Below are positions 1-10,807 of a DNA stretch of 49,501 bases, piece after piece (positions within the stretch are counted from its first letter, which is position 1; the number at the start of each line of letters is the position of its first letter). Below the pieces are notes generated by a model. That model saw only the letters and a list, made by a program, of their open reading frames with translations, did not search any database and was not told where the DNA came from. The stretch lies in NCBI GenBank assembly GCA_024688225.1, contig JAILEI010000204.1, forward strand, positions 1-49,501, written 5' to 3'. The translations under genes were made by a program, and so were the position numbers. The DNA is from Succinivibrionaceae bacterium (GTDB lineage Bacteria > Pseudomonadota > Gammaproteobacteria > Enterobacterales > Succinivibrionaceae).

Positions 1-18
1 GCGGCGCGGGCCTGCCGT

Positions 19-39
19 CCCCCGGCTTCCAGCCGGGGG
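19..39. other. perfect 9-bp inverted repeat (CCCCCGGCT-TCC-AGCCGGGGG)
   Basis: Read directly in sequence; no adjacent T-tract, so not called a terminator. Confidence 0.5.
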
Positions 40-245
40 CCCACACAGACTGTCCTTGGACTTCCATTTTCAAAGCGCGCGCGGTGGCGCTGGGCCGCCG
101 CTTCGTCATCCCCATTGAGGGGCGACAAATGGGTATGCTACCTTTTGATTTACCTTCTGGCAAGCAATTTTTTCATGATCCGTTTTTTTTAGATACTTTT
201 GACTGATCTTAAAGGAAATAAATAGGCCTTGCTGTCTGCCGCCCC

Positions 246-2096
246 TCAGGCACCGATGAAACCGCCCGCCTGTCGTGACCACATGCGGGCATAGAGGCCA
301 CCCCTTGAGAGCAAGTCGCCATGAGTACCCTCCTCCACGATGCGCCCCCCATCCAGCACCACAATCCTGTCCATCTCCAGCAAGGTGGAGAGGCGGTGGG
401 CAATGGCGATCACCGTGTGATCACCCATGACCTTGCCCAGGTTGCGCTTGATGACCTCCTCACTCTCTGAGTCCAGCGCCGAGGTGGCCTCATCGAGGAT
501 CACGATCTTGGCGTTCCTCATGATCACCCTCGCCAGGGCAATCTTCTGCCGCTGCCCGCCAGATAGTGTGACCCCCCGATCCCCCACCATGGTCCCAAAA
601 CCCTGGCCTCCGCGGTAGTCAGACAGGGTCTCAATGAAGGACAGCGCGCCCGAGAGCTCCGCGGCACGGCGCAGTCCCGCATCCCCAGGTGACAGGTTCT
701 CGCCGCCGCAGCCGTAGGTTATGTTCTCCCCTACCGTACGGTGCATGAGCGAGGGATCCTGAGACACCATCGCAAAGTTCTCCCGCAGCTCATCCTGCAT
801 GAATTCCCGGATATCGGTGCCATCGAGCAGGATCTGCCCCGATCCTACCTCGTAGAAGCGCAGCAACAGGCTGATGAGGGTGCTCTTGCCCGCGCCAGAT
901 GGACCCACGATCCCCACCTTTTCCCCGGGGCTTATTGAAAGGCTCAGGTGGTGCAGGATCTCCCTCCGGCTGTCATAGCCAAAGCAGACATCGCGGAACT
1001 CAATTCCCCCGAGGATATGGTCTGGGGCATGGGATCCCCGCTTGGGATCCGCAATGGCAGGCGCCCGGGCAATAGTCTTCATGCCGTCATAGACCGTGCC
1101 GATGTTCTCAAAAATTGCCCCCAGCTCCCACATGATCCACCGCGACATGTTGACAATCCGGATCGCCACCGCCATGGCAATGGCAATGGCGCCCGAGGTC
1201 ACCACCCCCCTGGACCACAGGAGCAGGGCAATCGAGGTCAGGGAAATGAGCAGCAGGTAATTGAGCATCTGCACTGTCACGTCATAGAGGGTAAGCATGC
1301 GCATGGCCTGGTACTCGGCATCGATATAGCGCTCCATGCCCCCCTTGGCGTACCGGGCTTCCCGCCCCTTCCCCCCAAACACCTTGACCGTGATGATGTT
1401 CACATAGCTGTCCACGATCCGCCCCACCATGTCCGAGCGGGTGTCAGCCTGGCGCTGCGCCCTGGCCCTCAGGCGCGGGATGAAATAGGCCACCGCCGCT
1501 GAGTAGAGGATCAGCCAGGCCACCAGCGGCAGGGACAGCAGCAGGTCGGCCTGGCAGAGCATCCAGTACATCATGACCATGTAGACCAGCATGTGCACGA
1601 ACACGTCATTGAGCTTCATGACTGAGGTGCGCAGCGCCATGGCGGTCTGCATCACCTTGTTCGCGACGCGGCCCGCAAACTCATCACTGAAGAAGGACAG
1701 CGACTGGCTGAGCATGTGGCGATGGGCATGCCATCGCACCTGCATGGGATAGTTGCTGGACAGGGTCTGGTGCAGCAGCAGGGAATGGGCCACGGTGGCC
1801 AGGGGCAGGATCACCCCGGCAAGCAGCAGCATTACCGCCAGCTCCAGCCGGTGGTCAGAGAAGAATTCCTGGGGATCCGAGGAGGCAGTCCAGTCCACTA
1901 TCAGGCCCAGGCAGGTAAAGAACAGGGCCTCACCCGCCGCCATCAGCGAGGTCAGGAGCCCCATGAGCAAGAGGAATTTCCACAGTCCCCTGGTGTAGAA
2001 AAGAATGAACCTGACCAGGCCGCGGGGAGGGGTTCCCAGCTCCGTGGCAGGGAACGGGGGGATTAAGCGCTCAAACCAGCGCCAAACCTTCTCCAT
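246..2096 (-). CDS. ABC exporter, fused permease and ATP-binding protein
   Basis: Walker A GPSGAGKST, signature LSGGQRQK, Walker B IVILDEATSALD, N-terminal multi-TM region. Confidence 0.93.
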   Translation of the reverse strand: MEKVWRWFERLIPPFPATELGTPPRGLVRFILFYTRGLWKFLLLMGLLTSLMAAGEALFFTCLGLIVDWTASSDPQEFFSDHRLELAVMLLLAGVILPLATVAHSLLLHQTLSSNYPMQVRWHAHRHMLSQSLSFFSDEFAGRVANKVMQTAMALRTSVMKLNDVFVHMLVYMVMMYWMLCQADLLLSLPLVAWLILYSAAVAYFIPRLRARAQRQADTRSDMVGRIVDSYVNIITVKVFGGKGREARYAKGGMERYIDAEYQAMRMLTLYDVTVQMLNYLLLISLTSIALLLWSRGVVTSGAIAIAMAVAIRIVNMSRWIMWELGAIFENIGTVYDGMKTIARAPAIADPKRGSHAPDHILGGIEFRDVCFGYDSRREILHHLSLSISPGEKVGIVGPSGAGKSTLISLLLRFYEVGSGQILLDGTDIREFMQDELRENFAMVSQDPSLMHRTVGENITYGCGGENLSPGDAGLRRAAELSGALSFIETLSDYRGGQGFGTMVGDRGVTLSGGQRQKIALARVIMRNAKIVILDEATSALDSESEEVIKRNLGKVMGDHTVIAIAHRLSTLLEMDRIVVLDGGRIVEEGTHGDLLSRGGLYARMWSRQAGGFIGA

Positions 2097-2102
2097 GCGT
2101 CG

Positions 2103-3011
2103 CTATTTTTCCATGGAGGCCATCATGTCATTGATGCGATCATTGGCAATGTTGAGGTGCCTTGCCAGCGCCGCCACATGGTTGGGCATCATCGCATCCC
2201 CGGTGGCATTGCCCCCGGCAAAGCAGTAGATGGGGTTGAAGTCCTCAATGTAGTCAAACTGGGCAAGCGCCTCCTTGAGGTTCTCATCCCCGCCCCTGGT
2301 GACCAGGGTGTCATCGACGGCGCCCAGGGCTCGCAGCACGTTGCCCGCCACCAGGCACAGCCCCTTGGTGAAGTAAATCACGTCATCGCTCCTGAAGTGG
2401 CCCACGCCCTGGTCATTGAGGATGCCGATGCCGTAGTCCATGATGTTGTCGAGGCACTTGAGCATCGCGTAGACATCATCCGACTTGACGTTGTACTTGC
2501 CCGCCTTCTTGCTGCCGTCGTTAACGCTCTTGGCCCAGTTGCGCCAGTTCTCAATGCCATTGCGGTACTTGCTCTCGGCATCGTAGATCACCAGCCAGCC
2601 CCACACACTCTCCCCATAGGTGAAATAGCGTGAGGTGGCATCGGCAAGGCGCTGGTCGATGGTGTCAGCGCTGCCGTAGCGCGCCGCGGTCTTGGCGAGC
2701 ATGTCGGACACCGGGCGGGTGGCGTAGATAATCCCGCGCTGGAAGTTGGCGCGGTTGTCGACTATGGAGGGCACAAAGAAGAGGTCGTTGGGGAGCCAGC
2801 CCCAGAATGAGCGCAGCTCCTGGTCCAGGGCGCTGACCAGTGACTCACAAAGGATGGAGGCCCGCTCCTGCTCCGTGGTGGCCTCAGTGACCTTGGGTGG
2901 GGCATAGACAGACGGATAGGCTGAGGAGGCCATGGAAACCACCACCAGCTCCAGCAACCACAGGCCCAGCAGGCCCAGCACCACACCCTTCAAAGCACGA
3001 AACCTGTCCAT
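2103..3011 (-). CDS. DUF2333 family protein
   Basis: ORF 2103..3152; start reassigned to MDRFRAL, preceded by GGGAG; N-terminal TM; resembles DUF2333 proteins (VWGWLVIYDAESKYRNGIENW). Confidence 0.75.
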   Translation of the reverse strand: MDRFRALKGVVLGLLGLWLLELVVVSMASSAYPSVYAPPKVTEATTEQERASILCESLVSALDQELRSFWGWLPNDLFFVPSIVDNRANFQRGIIYATRPVSDMLAKTAARYGSADTIDQRLADATSRYFTYGESVWGWLVIYDAESKYRNGIENWRNWAKSVNDGSKKAGKYNVKSDDVYAMLKCLDNIMDYGIGILNDQGVGHFRSDDVIYFTKGLCLVAGNVLRALGAVDDTLVTRGGDENLKEALAQFDYIEDFNPIYCFAGGNATGDAMMPNHVAALARHLNIANDRINDMMASMEK

Positions 3012-3161
3012 GTCAAGTTCTCCCGAAACCTTCCCGGTCCCCCAGGACCAGCCAAAAACCCATTTAAATATAAACCAAAACCCCTTGGCCGTCACGGCAG
3101 GACAGGCGTCCCAAAACAGCAGCGCCCGCATCCGCGGGCGCTGCATGACCAAACACCACGC

Positions 3162-4358
3162 CTAGCCGCGGATCACCTTGGCCATGGCCTCCACCAGGCG
3201 GTCCAGGTTGCCCTGGTTGATGCCCGCCACGCAGATGCGCCCGGAGCCCACAATGTAGATGCCAAAGTCACGCTGCAGCGCCGCGACCTGATCCTTGGTG
3301 AGTCCAGAGAAGGAGAACATGCCGCGCTGGCCCTGCATGAAGGAGAAGTCCCCCACCCCCGAGTCGTTGAGGCGCGCCGCCAGCTGGCTGCGCATGTCGT
3401 TGATGCGGTTGCGCATGGTGGCAAGCTCCCCCTCCCACTGCGCACGCAGCTCCGGGTCCGAGAGCACGGTCAGCACGATCTTCTCGCCGTGCGCAGGCGG
3501 GTTGGATATGGAGGTGCGCACCGTGATCTTGAGCTGGGAGTTGGCCCGCTCCGCGGTGGCCTTGTCAGCGCAAACCACGGTCAGCGCCCCAACCCGCTCA
3601 CAGTAAAGGCCAAAGTTCTTGGAGAAGGAGCTCGCAATCAGCGCCTCGGCGTTGTTCTCCAGGATGGCCCTAAGTCCCGCGGCATCCTCCTCAAGGCCAT
3701 CGCCAAAGCCCTGGTAGGCAAAGTCGAGGGCCGGCAGCAGGTGGCGCTCCTTGAGGAACAGCGACAGCTCGCGCCACTGCGCGGGATTGAGATCGAGCCC
3801 GGTAGGGTTGTGGCAGCAGGCGTGGATGAGCACCACATCACCTTCCTTGGCCTTGGACAGCGTGCCCATCATCCGGTCAAACGGGATGGAATGGGTGTCG
3901 GGATCATAGTAGGGGTAGCGCTCAAACCTCAGTCCCGAGGACTTGGCAATCTGCACGTGGTTAATCCAGGTGGGATCGGAAATCCACACCGTCTTGGACA
4001 GTCCCTGCTGGATGATGAAGTCAGCGCCAAAGCGCAGCGCCCCGGTGCCACCCGGGCAATGGCAGGTAACCGCCGATCCATCGGCAACCCTGGGACTGCC
4101 CTTGCCGAACAGCAGCTCACGGGTCAGCCGGCCAAACTCGGGGATGCCCGTAATCGGCAGGTAAGTCTTGGATTTCTCCTCATCAAAAATGCGGCGCTCG
4201 GCCTCCTTGACGCACTTGAGGATGGGGGTGGCACCGCTCTCGTCCTTGTAGACGCCGACCCCAAGGTTAATCTTGCCCGGCCGCTGATCCTGCTGGAACT
4301 TTTCGGTAAGGCCGAGGATGGGGTCGGCGGGAGCCGCCTCGATATGGTCAAAAAACAT
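3162..4358 (-). CDS. aspC: aspartate/aromatic aminotransferase, class I
   Basis: INLGVGVYKDESG, CCHNPTGLD, SFSKNFGLYCERVG (PLP lysine region); start at MFFDH with upstream AGGAG; aspC versus tyrB not resolved. Confidence 0.88.
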   Translation of the reverse strand: MFFDHIEAAPADPILGLTEKFQQDQRPGKINLGVGVYKDESGATPILKCVKEAERRIFDEEKSKTYLPITGIPEFGRLTRELLFGKGSPRVADGSAVTCHCPGGTGALRFGADFIIQQGLSKTVWISDPTWINHVQIAKSSGLRFERYPYYDPDTHSIPFDRMMGTLSKAKEGDVVLIHACCHNPTGLDLNPAQWRELSLFLKERHLLPALDFAYQGFGDGLEEDAAGLRAILENNAEALIASSFSKNFGLYCERVGALTVVCADKATAERANSQLKITVRTSISNPPAHGEKIVLTVLSDPELRAQWEGELATMRNRINDMRSQLAARLNDSGVGDFSFMQGQRGMFSFSGLTKDQVAALQRDFGIYIVGSGRICVAGINQGNLDRLVEAMAKVIRG

Positions 4359-4605
4359 GGTGGGAGATCTCCTAAGCAAGCCTCTGGGCAGGGCTTCGGG
4401 TGGGAAAGGCGCATCGCGCGCACTGGGTTTCCGCGGTCCCTGCCAGGCGACGGCAAATATAGCACCAGGCGCGTGGCAAGCAAAACGTGATGGCAGTCAC
4501 GCCACAGAAAAAACTTTCCGGGGAATGGTTTTTCCTTTGGGCATTGCAAGTTAGCGCCCTTGTTCCCGGGGATCACCGCGCTGCACCAACATGGTGCGCA
4601 AGGCC

Positions 4606-6015
4606 CTAGGCCGCCAGGTTGCGGCTGAAGTTGCGCCGGGCCTTTTCCTCCCAGCGCCGGGACCGCCAGCGCAGGACCATGGCGATGCCGCGCACCCACT
4701 CATCGGCGCAAAAGCCCAGCCAGACCCCCACCAGGCCCATGCCCAGGCCCACCCCCAGGAACGTGCCCAGGGGCACGCTGATGCCCCACATTGACACCAC
4801 CGCCATCACCAGGGGAAACCTGGTGTCACCGCAAGCGCGCAGCGAGTTGATGATGATGATGTTGAGGATGCGGCCGGGTTCCATGAACAGCGAGATGATG
4901 AACAGAGAGGAGGCCAGTTCCATGACCTCCTCGCTTGAGGTGAAGATCCTGACCATCAGGCTGCCCAGGAACAGGGGCATCGACACGGACAGCGCCACCG
5001 TGATGCACTCGCCGATCAGCACCGAGCGCACCAGCTGGCGGTAGGCAAGCTCCAGGCGCAGCGAACCCGCGTAATGGGCCACCAGGATCTCCGTGCCCAT
5101 CCCCACCGCGCCGGCAAACATCACCATCATCATGCAGATCTGGAAATAGATCCCGTGGGTCGCCAGGGGCAGGGCGCCAAAGGAGGCAATGACCGAGGTC
5201 ATGAGCATGTACTGCCCATGCCAGGACAGGTTCTCCCCCGCCCCGGGCAGCCCCACCCCCAGGATGGCCCTCAGGGCGCGCCGCCTGAAACTGAAGAAAA
5301 ACCCCGGCATCAGGCGGATGCCAGTGCGCCTGAGCACAATGGGGATGAACATGCCCACCGCCAGCACCCTCCCAATGGCGGTGCTGATGGCCACCCCCTC
5401 CACGCCCATGGCCGGGCAGCCCAGGAGGCCAAAGAGGAACACGGCATTGAGGGACATGGTCACGGCATTGAGGCACAGCGACACATACATCGCATCCCGC
5501 GAGCAGTCATGCGCCCTGAGGATGGCGGCGGACACCATGCAGATGGCCTCCGGGAACAGGCTGAGCGACAGGATGGCGAGATAGGTCTCAGAGCTCGCGG
5601 CTATTTCCGGGGGGACCTGCATCAGGATGGTGATGGCGTGGGCGCCCAGGAAGACCCCCACCGCCACCAGGAGCCCCATCATCAGGTTGATGCCGTACCC
5701 CATGTGCACCACGCGCAGCAGGAGCTTGCGGTTGCCCGCCCCCAGGGCCTGGGCGCTCACCACGCAAATGCCGATGTTGAAGAAGTTAAACAGGATCATG
5801 GCCAGGTCAAAGACCTGGTTGCCCACGGTCAGCTCGGCAACTGAGCTCACCGAGACCATGCCCACCATGATGAGGTTGATGACCAGCGTGGCATGGTGCA
5901 GCGCCAGGTCGATGAAAATCGGCCAGGTAATGGAGAAAAGCGAGTGCTCGGGGAACGCCGGGAGCCCCCCTGCGCCGGGCTCAGTCCTGGCCTGCGGTTC
6001 CTGGTTTCCCATCAT
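4606..6015 (-). CDS. MATE family efflux transporter
   Basis: Roughly 12 hydrophobic segments; MATE-like FSITWPIFIDLALHH and LRACGDTRFP; strong upstream GGGAGGGGG. Confidence 0.88.
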   Translation of the reverse strand: MMGNQEPQARTEPGAGGLPAFPEHSLFSITWPIFIDLALHHATLVINLIMVGMVSVSSVAELTVGNQVFDLAMILFNFFNIGICVVSAQALGAGNRKLLLRVVHMGYGINLMMGLLVAVGVFLGAHAITILMQVPPEIAASSETYLAILSLSLFPEAICMVSAAILRAHDCSRDAMYVSLCLNAVTMSLNAVFLFGLLGCPAMGVEGVAISTAIGRVLAVGMFIPIVLRRTGIRLMPGFFFSFRRRALRAILGVGLPGAGENLSWHGQYMLMTSVIASFGALPLATHGIYFQICMMMVMFAGAVGMGTEILVAHYAGSLRLELAYRQLVRSVLIGECITVALSVSMPLFLGSLMVRIFTSSEEVMELASSLFIISLFMEPGRILNIIIINSLRACGDTRFPLVMAVVSMWGISVPLGTFLGVGLGMGLVGVWLGFCADEWVRGIAMVLRWRSRRWEEKARRNFSRNLAA

Positions 6016-7096
6016 CCCCCTCCCCCGCGGGCGCGGGATGGCTCACCCGGGGATCACCTGCCCAGGGACGGCGGCGCGCCGCGTAGTCTATGCTCTTGCT
6101 GCGCCTGAGGAATGACAGCCTCCGGTTGGCATATATGTCCGGGTAGGTGTCGTCCGGCACCGTCTGGTAAAAGCGGAGGAACCACATGTACTGCTCGGGC
6201 ATGCGCCGAAGTTCCCGCTCGATAAAGCCATTCATGGTGAGCAGGTCCGCATCCAGGTCATCGGTGGGGTAGGGATCGAATGGCTCGGAAAAGTGGATCT
6301 CAAAGCTCGCCGAGGAAAAGCTGTATGAGGAAAAGAACTGGATGCAAAGGGCATTGCCCATCTTGGCCAGGCGCGGCAATGAGGATACGGTCGCCTTGGG
6401 AATGCCAAAAAAGGGCACGAAGCGGCTCGAGGCTGCGGCCCCCCGCCCCAGATCCTCATCAGGGAGGAAGAAGCAGTGGTGACCCGCCTTGAGTTCCCGC
6501 AGGATGGCCCTCAGCCCCGCGCTGCGCTCGTAGACCGTCGCGCCAAGCTGGCGCTGGCGGTTCAGGAACCAGTCATACACGGGGTTGCGCTGGCTGTGCA
6601 TCATGGTGCACATGGGCAGCCCCAGGTAGGAGAGGTACAGGCCGCAGCGATCGATGGCAATGCAGTGCGGGGCGACGAAGATAATCGGGCGCCCCGAGGA
6701 AATGGCCCGCTCCAAGTGCTCCTTGCCATGCACAATCCATCGTCTCTTGAGCCAACTGATGGGAAGCACCGACGGCTCGGCATAGGAGAACATAATCGAG
6801 AGCACCAGCGAAGTGGCACGGCGATAAATGCGGCGGCACTCCTTGGGCGAGATGTCAGAAAAGGCGCAGCGCAGGTTGGCATAGGCGATGCGGCGCGGGG
6901 GGATGGGCAGCAACGAGAGCAGCGACCCAAGAAGCAGTGCCAGCAGGTCCCGCACGCGATTGGGAACGTAGGCCAGGATGACTAGCAGCAGCAGGCTGAG
7001 CCAAGAGAGCCAATAGCGCGGCCCGAGCAGGCGCCTGTAACTTTGGGGATCAAAACGCCCGTTCCTTAAGTTGCCCCGGGATTTTTCAGTCGACAT
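5981..7096 (-). CDS. lipid A biosynthesis lauroyl/myristoyl acyltransferase family (LpxL/LpxM-like)
   Basis: HX4D motif ([10 protein letters not shown]), N-terminal [11 protein letters not shown]. Confidence 0.8.
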   Translation of the reverse strand: MSTEKSRGNLRNGRFDPQSYRRLLGPRYWLSWLSLLLLVILAYVPNRVRDLLALLLGSLLSLLPIPPRRIAYANLRCAFSDISPKECRRIYRRATSLVLSIMFSYAEPSVLPISWLKRRWIVHGKEHLERAISSGRPIIFVAPHCIAIDRCGLYLSYLGLPMCTMMHSQRNPVYDWFLNRQRQLGATVYERSAGLRAILRELKAGHHCFFLPDEDLGRGAAASSRFVPFFGIPKATVSSLPRLAKMGNALCIQFFSSYSFSSASFEIHFSEPFDPYPTDDLDADLLTMNGFIERELRRMPEQYMWFLRFYQTVPDDTYPDIYANRRLSFLRRSKSIDYAARRRPWAGDPRVSHPAPAGEGDDGKPGTAGQD

Positions 7097-7108
7097 TGGC
7101 AGGTGGCG

Positions 7109-7849
<741 letters not shown>

Positions 7850-7869
7850 GGCGCTTCCCCCTGGGATTC

Positions 7870-8520
7870 CTAGTGGTACTTTTTCTCAAGCCACGCCACA
7901 AAGCGGGTGATGGAGAGGGTCATGACCAGGTAGATGATGGCGACGGTGACCCAAATCTCCAGCGAGGCGTAAGTGCTGGCAATGATCAGCTGCCCCTTGC
8001 GGGTGAGTTCCTCAAAGCCGATGACCGACACCAGCGAGGAGTCCTTGAGCATGGCGATGAACTCGTTGCCCAGCTGCGGAATGATTCTCCTGAAGGCCTG
8101 GGGGACCACGATGAACCGCATGTTCTGGTACCAGGTCAGGCCCAGGGAGCGCCCCGCCTCAGTCTGGCCCCGGTCGATGGACTGGATGCCCGCCCGGAAA
8201 ATCTCGGCCACATAGGCCCCGGAATTGATGGAGCAGGCGGCAACCGCCGCGACGTATGGGTCAATGCGCGCCCCAATGACAATGGGCAGGGCAAAGTAGA
8301 TGATGAAAATCTGCACCAGGAGCGGGGTGCCACGGATGAAGTCAACGTAAACCTTGGCAGGATAGCGCAGCCACCAGTAGCGGGAAATCTCGCAGATGCC
8401 CACCAGGAGGCCGATCACCACGCCCAGCGCCACCGAAACCAGGCTGATCTGAAGGGTCACCAGCGCGCCCACGCCCAGGAGGGGCAGGGAGTGCAGGACA
8501 AGGTCGTAGTCAGGAGTCAT
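7870..8520 (-). CDS. polar amino-acid ABC transporter permease (HisMQ/GlnP-type)
   Basis: ORF 7870..8658; start reassigned to [41 protein letters not shown] motif. Confidence 0.9.
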   Translation of the reverse strand: MTPDYDLVLHSLPLLGVGALVTLQISLVSVALGVVIGLLVGICEISRYWWLRYPAKVYVDFIRGTPLLVQIFIIYFALPIVIGARIDPYVAAVAACSINSGAYVAEIFRAGIQSIDRGQTEAGRSLGLTWYQNMRFIVVPQAFRRIIPQLGNEFIAMLKDSSLVSVIGFEELTRKGQLIIASTYASLEIWVTVAIIYLVMTLSITRFVAWLEKKYH

Positions 8521-8753
8521 AAGGCTAAGATTGGCACCCCCATGCCGAATGAGCCCCACGCCGCGGCTGCGGCGCAAGGGAGCATCAATTCTAGCATGGT
8601 TTGGCAAGGGCGGCGGGCCAAAAGGCCCGGGGCGGGAAAGGCCCCTAGGCGGCGGCAAAAATTTAGTTCCGGCACTGCCCCACGCCCCCCCAAGGTTGCG
8701 CTATGCTAGGCATTGGGCGATCCTGCCCAGCCACTTAACATGGGAACCTAGCG

Positions 8754-9374
8754 ATGACCATAAAGAACGTAGTTTTTGACTTTGGCGGCGTGCTGCTGGA
8801 CTGGAATCCACGCTATGCGTTCCGGCAAATCTTCAACGACGACGAGAGAATGGAGCATTTCCTTGCCACCGTCTGCACCAGCGAGTGGAATGCGCAGATG
8901 GATGCCGGCAAGCCCTTTGCGCAGGGGGTGGCCGAACTGAGCGCGCAGCACCCTGAGTTCAAGCGTGAGATCGCCCTTTACTGGGAAAAATGGCCGGACA
9001 TGCTCAGGGGCACCATAGATGAGGGCATGAGGCTGCTCGAGGCGGTTAAGTCGAGCGGCAAGTACACCATCTATGGGCTGACCAACTGGTCAGCGGAAAC
9101 CTTCCCCCAGGCCTTTGCCAAGTTCCCCTTCCTCAATGACTTTGAGGGGATCGTGGTCTCCGGCGAAGAAAAGATGGCCAAGCCCGACAAGCGGATTTAC
9201 ATGGTGCTGCTCGAGCGCTACCACCTCAAGGGCGAGGAGTGCCTCTACCTCGATGACAACGAGGCGAATGTGGCGATGGCCATCAACCGCGGCCTCGAGG
9301 CCGTGCGCTTTGGCCCGGATCGCGCCCAGAGCGCCAGGGACATCGCCGCGCGCCTGGGGCTGGATCTAAAATAA
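8754..9374 (+). CDS. HAD-superfamily hydrolase (subfamily IA)
   Basis: DFGGVLLDWNP, LTNWS, KPDKRIY, LYLDDNEANV motifs. Confidence 0.9.
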   Translation: MTIKNVVFDFGGVLLDWNPRYAFRQIFNDDERMEHFLATVCTSEWNAQMDAGKPFAQGVAELSAQHPEFKREIALYWEKWPDMLRGTIDEGMRLLEAVKSSGKYTIYGLTNWSAETFPQAFAKFPFLNDFEGIVVSGEEKMAKPDKRIYMVLLERYHLKGEECLYLDDNEANVAMAINRGLEAVRFGPDRAQSARDIAARLGLDLK

Positions 9375-9387
9375 TCTAAAAAAAGGC

Positions 9388-9414
9388 TAAAGTTAGGGCC
9401 AGGCCTGCCGTTAA
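9388..9414 (+). promoter_or_regulatory. predicted sigma-28 (FliA) promoter TAAA-N15-GCCGTTAA
   Basis: TAAAGTTAGGGCCAGGCCTGCCGTTAA read directly; 15-nt spacer; located before the YjfB-like ORF. Confidence 0.75.
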
Positions 9415-9445
9415 GCAAGCATAGAAGTTCATGCGGAGGTGATTT

Positions 9446-9667
9446 ATGAGCATGAGTGTCGCAAGTGGCTCAAACATGGAGTCCATGGCAATTGCCATGA
9501 GCAAGCGGGCAACGGAAGCGCAGGGCGCCCAGGCGCTGTCGCTGCTCCAGGGGGCTGTCCAGTCGGTGCAGGCCACCTCGAGCATGCACTCCCCTGCCCC
9601 TGCCCCTGCCCCCACCACCTCGCCCGCAGGCGGCGTGGTCGGCTCTAGGATTGACGTTTCCGCCTAG
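9446..9667 (+). CDS. small YjfB-like putative motility protein (73 aa)
   Basis: GGAGGTGATTTATG ribosome-binding site; N-terminal MSMSVASGSNMESMAIAM and C-terminal GSRIDVSA resemble the YjfB family; own promoter and terminator. Confidence 0.65.
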   Translation: MSMSVASGSNMESMAIAMSKRATEAQGAQALSLLQGAVQSVQATSSMHSPAPAPAPTTSPAGGVVGSRIDVSA

Positions 9668-9686
9668 TCCCCAGGGTCACTGTTAC

Positions 9687-9723
9687 GGGAAGGGCGCGCC
9701 ACCTGGCGCGCCCTTCCCTTTTT
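9687..9723 (+). terminator. rho-independent terminator after the YjfB-like ORF
   Basis: GGGAAGGGCGCGCCA-CC-TGGCGCGCCCTTCCC followed by TTTTT. Confidence 0.92.
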
Positions 9724-9744
9724 CATCGCCGCAAGGTGCCGGCG

Positions 9745-10203
9745 TCACTCATTGGGGATAAGTCCCCGACCCTCGAGGTAACGCCTGATCCCGGCCATGG
9801 TTTCCGGGGAGATGACATGCTCGATGCGGCAGGCGTCCCGCTCGGCAATGTTGGAAGGCACCTGCGCCACGTCCTGCAGCAGCACAGTCAGCAACTGGTG
9901 CCGCTTGAAGATGGAGACCGCCAGCGTGCTGCCCGAGGGGGTCAGCACAATGTCACCCGAGTCCTCGATGGTGATGTACCCCTTCTCCCTCAGCAACCCC
10001 AGGCCCCGGCTGACACTGGGCTTGGACAACCCCAGCTCGTTTGACACGTCCACCGCGCGCACCCTGCGCCCCTCGGAGCGCTCCTTGAGGATGAGGATGG
10101 TCTCAAGGTAAGTCTCGCCAGACTCCGCCATGACCCCACTGCGCAGGGGCACCGGTTCCGATACCGCCGACTGCGCGGTTGGCAGCTGCAAGTTGTTGTC
10201 CAT
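9745..10203 (-). CDS. DtxR/MntR-family metal-dependent transcriptional repressor
   Basis: YLETILILKE, LGLSKPSVSRGLGLLREKGYITIEDSG (winged HTH), ERDACRIEHVIS (DtxR-type C..EH metal site); upstream GGGGAG. Confidence 0.85.
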   Translation of the reverse strand: MDNNLQLPTAQSAVSEPVPLRSGVMAESGETYLETILILKERSEGRRVRAVDVSNELGLSKPSVSRGLGLLREKGYITIEDSGDIVLTPSGSTLAVSIFKRHQLLTVLLQDVAQVPSNIAERDACRIEHVISPETMAGIRRYLEGRGLIPNE

Positions 10204-10246
10204 AACTCTCCCCTAACTCTCTTTGCCCAGGGAGGCCTTGGCGGCC

Positions 10247-10696
10247 TCAGCCCTGGACCTTAACCTCTATGGTGCTGCCATTGAGCAGCAGCGAGACCTC
10301 CTGGCCATCACGCAGCGCCCCCCTGGCGGCCAGCCCCTCACGCACCAGCTCGGCAAGGGTCAGGCCCGCGGTCCCCTCGATCACATGCCCGCCCGCATCG
10401 GTCACCGAGCCCAGGCGCGGCACGTCCGGGCGCATGTCCAGGGCGCGGGATCTGGAGAGGATCCCAATCTGCTCCAGGCGGTTGATGAGGCGGTAGACCG
10501 TGGCGATGCCCAGGTCAGGGACCCGCTCCTTGGCCTCATACCACAGCGCCTTGGGCGAGGTGCTCTTGCTGTTCATCAGCACGTCGATGATGCGGCGGCG
10601 CTGCACCGTCATCCTCAGCCCGCTCTCCTCGAGCTTGCGCAGGGTATCCGCATTCAGCCTGCCCACGTCGTAGCGCAAATCTTCATCGCTTGCCAT
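10247..10696 (-). CDS. divergent Fur-family-like transcriptional regulator lacking the canonical metal-ligand cluster
   Basis: LEESGLRMTVQRRRIIDVLMNS...ATVYRLINRLEQIGIL matches the Fur winged helix; no HHHxH or CxxC motif. Confidence 0.75.
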   Translation of the reverse strand: MASDEDLRYDVGRLNADTLRKLEESGLRMTVQRRRIIDVLMNSKSTSPKALWYEAKERVPDLGIATVYRLINRLEQIGILSRSRALDMRPDVPRLGSVTDAGGHVIEGTAGLTLAELVREGLAARGALRDGQEVSLLLNGSTIEVKVQG

Positions 10697-10807
10697 TTTC
10701 AGGTTCCTGATCCTGGGTCAATGGTGCCTACATGGAGGCGGGAAAGGCGCTTTTCAAGATCACGGCGCTGCGGTTAGCCTATGCAAACCATTTTACAGGA
10801 TCACGGT

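Noticed and set aside
1-245. Partial gene or RNA at the left edge
   Set aside because: AT-rich patch plus a GC hairpin but no supported ORF or RNA fold; the 209..403 ORF overlaps the ABC exporter gene.
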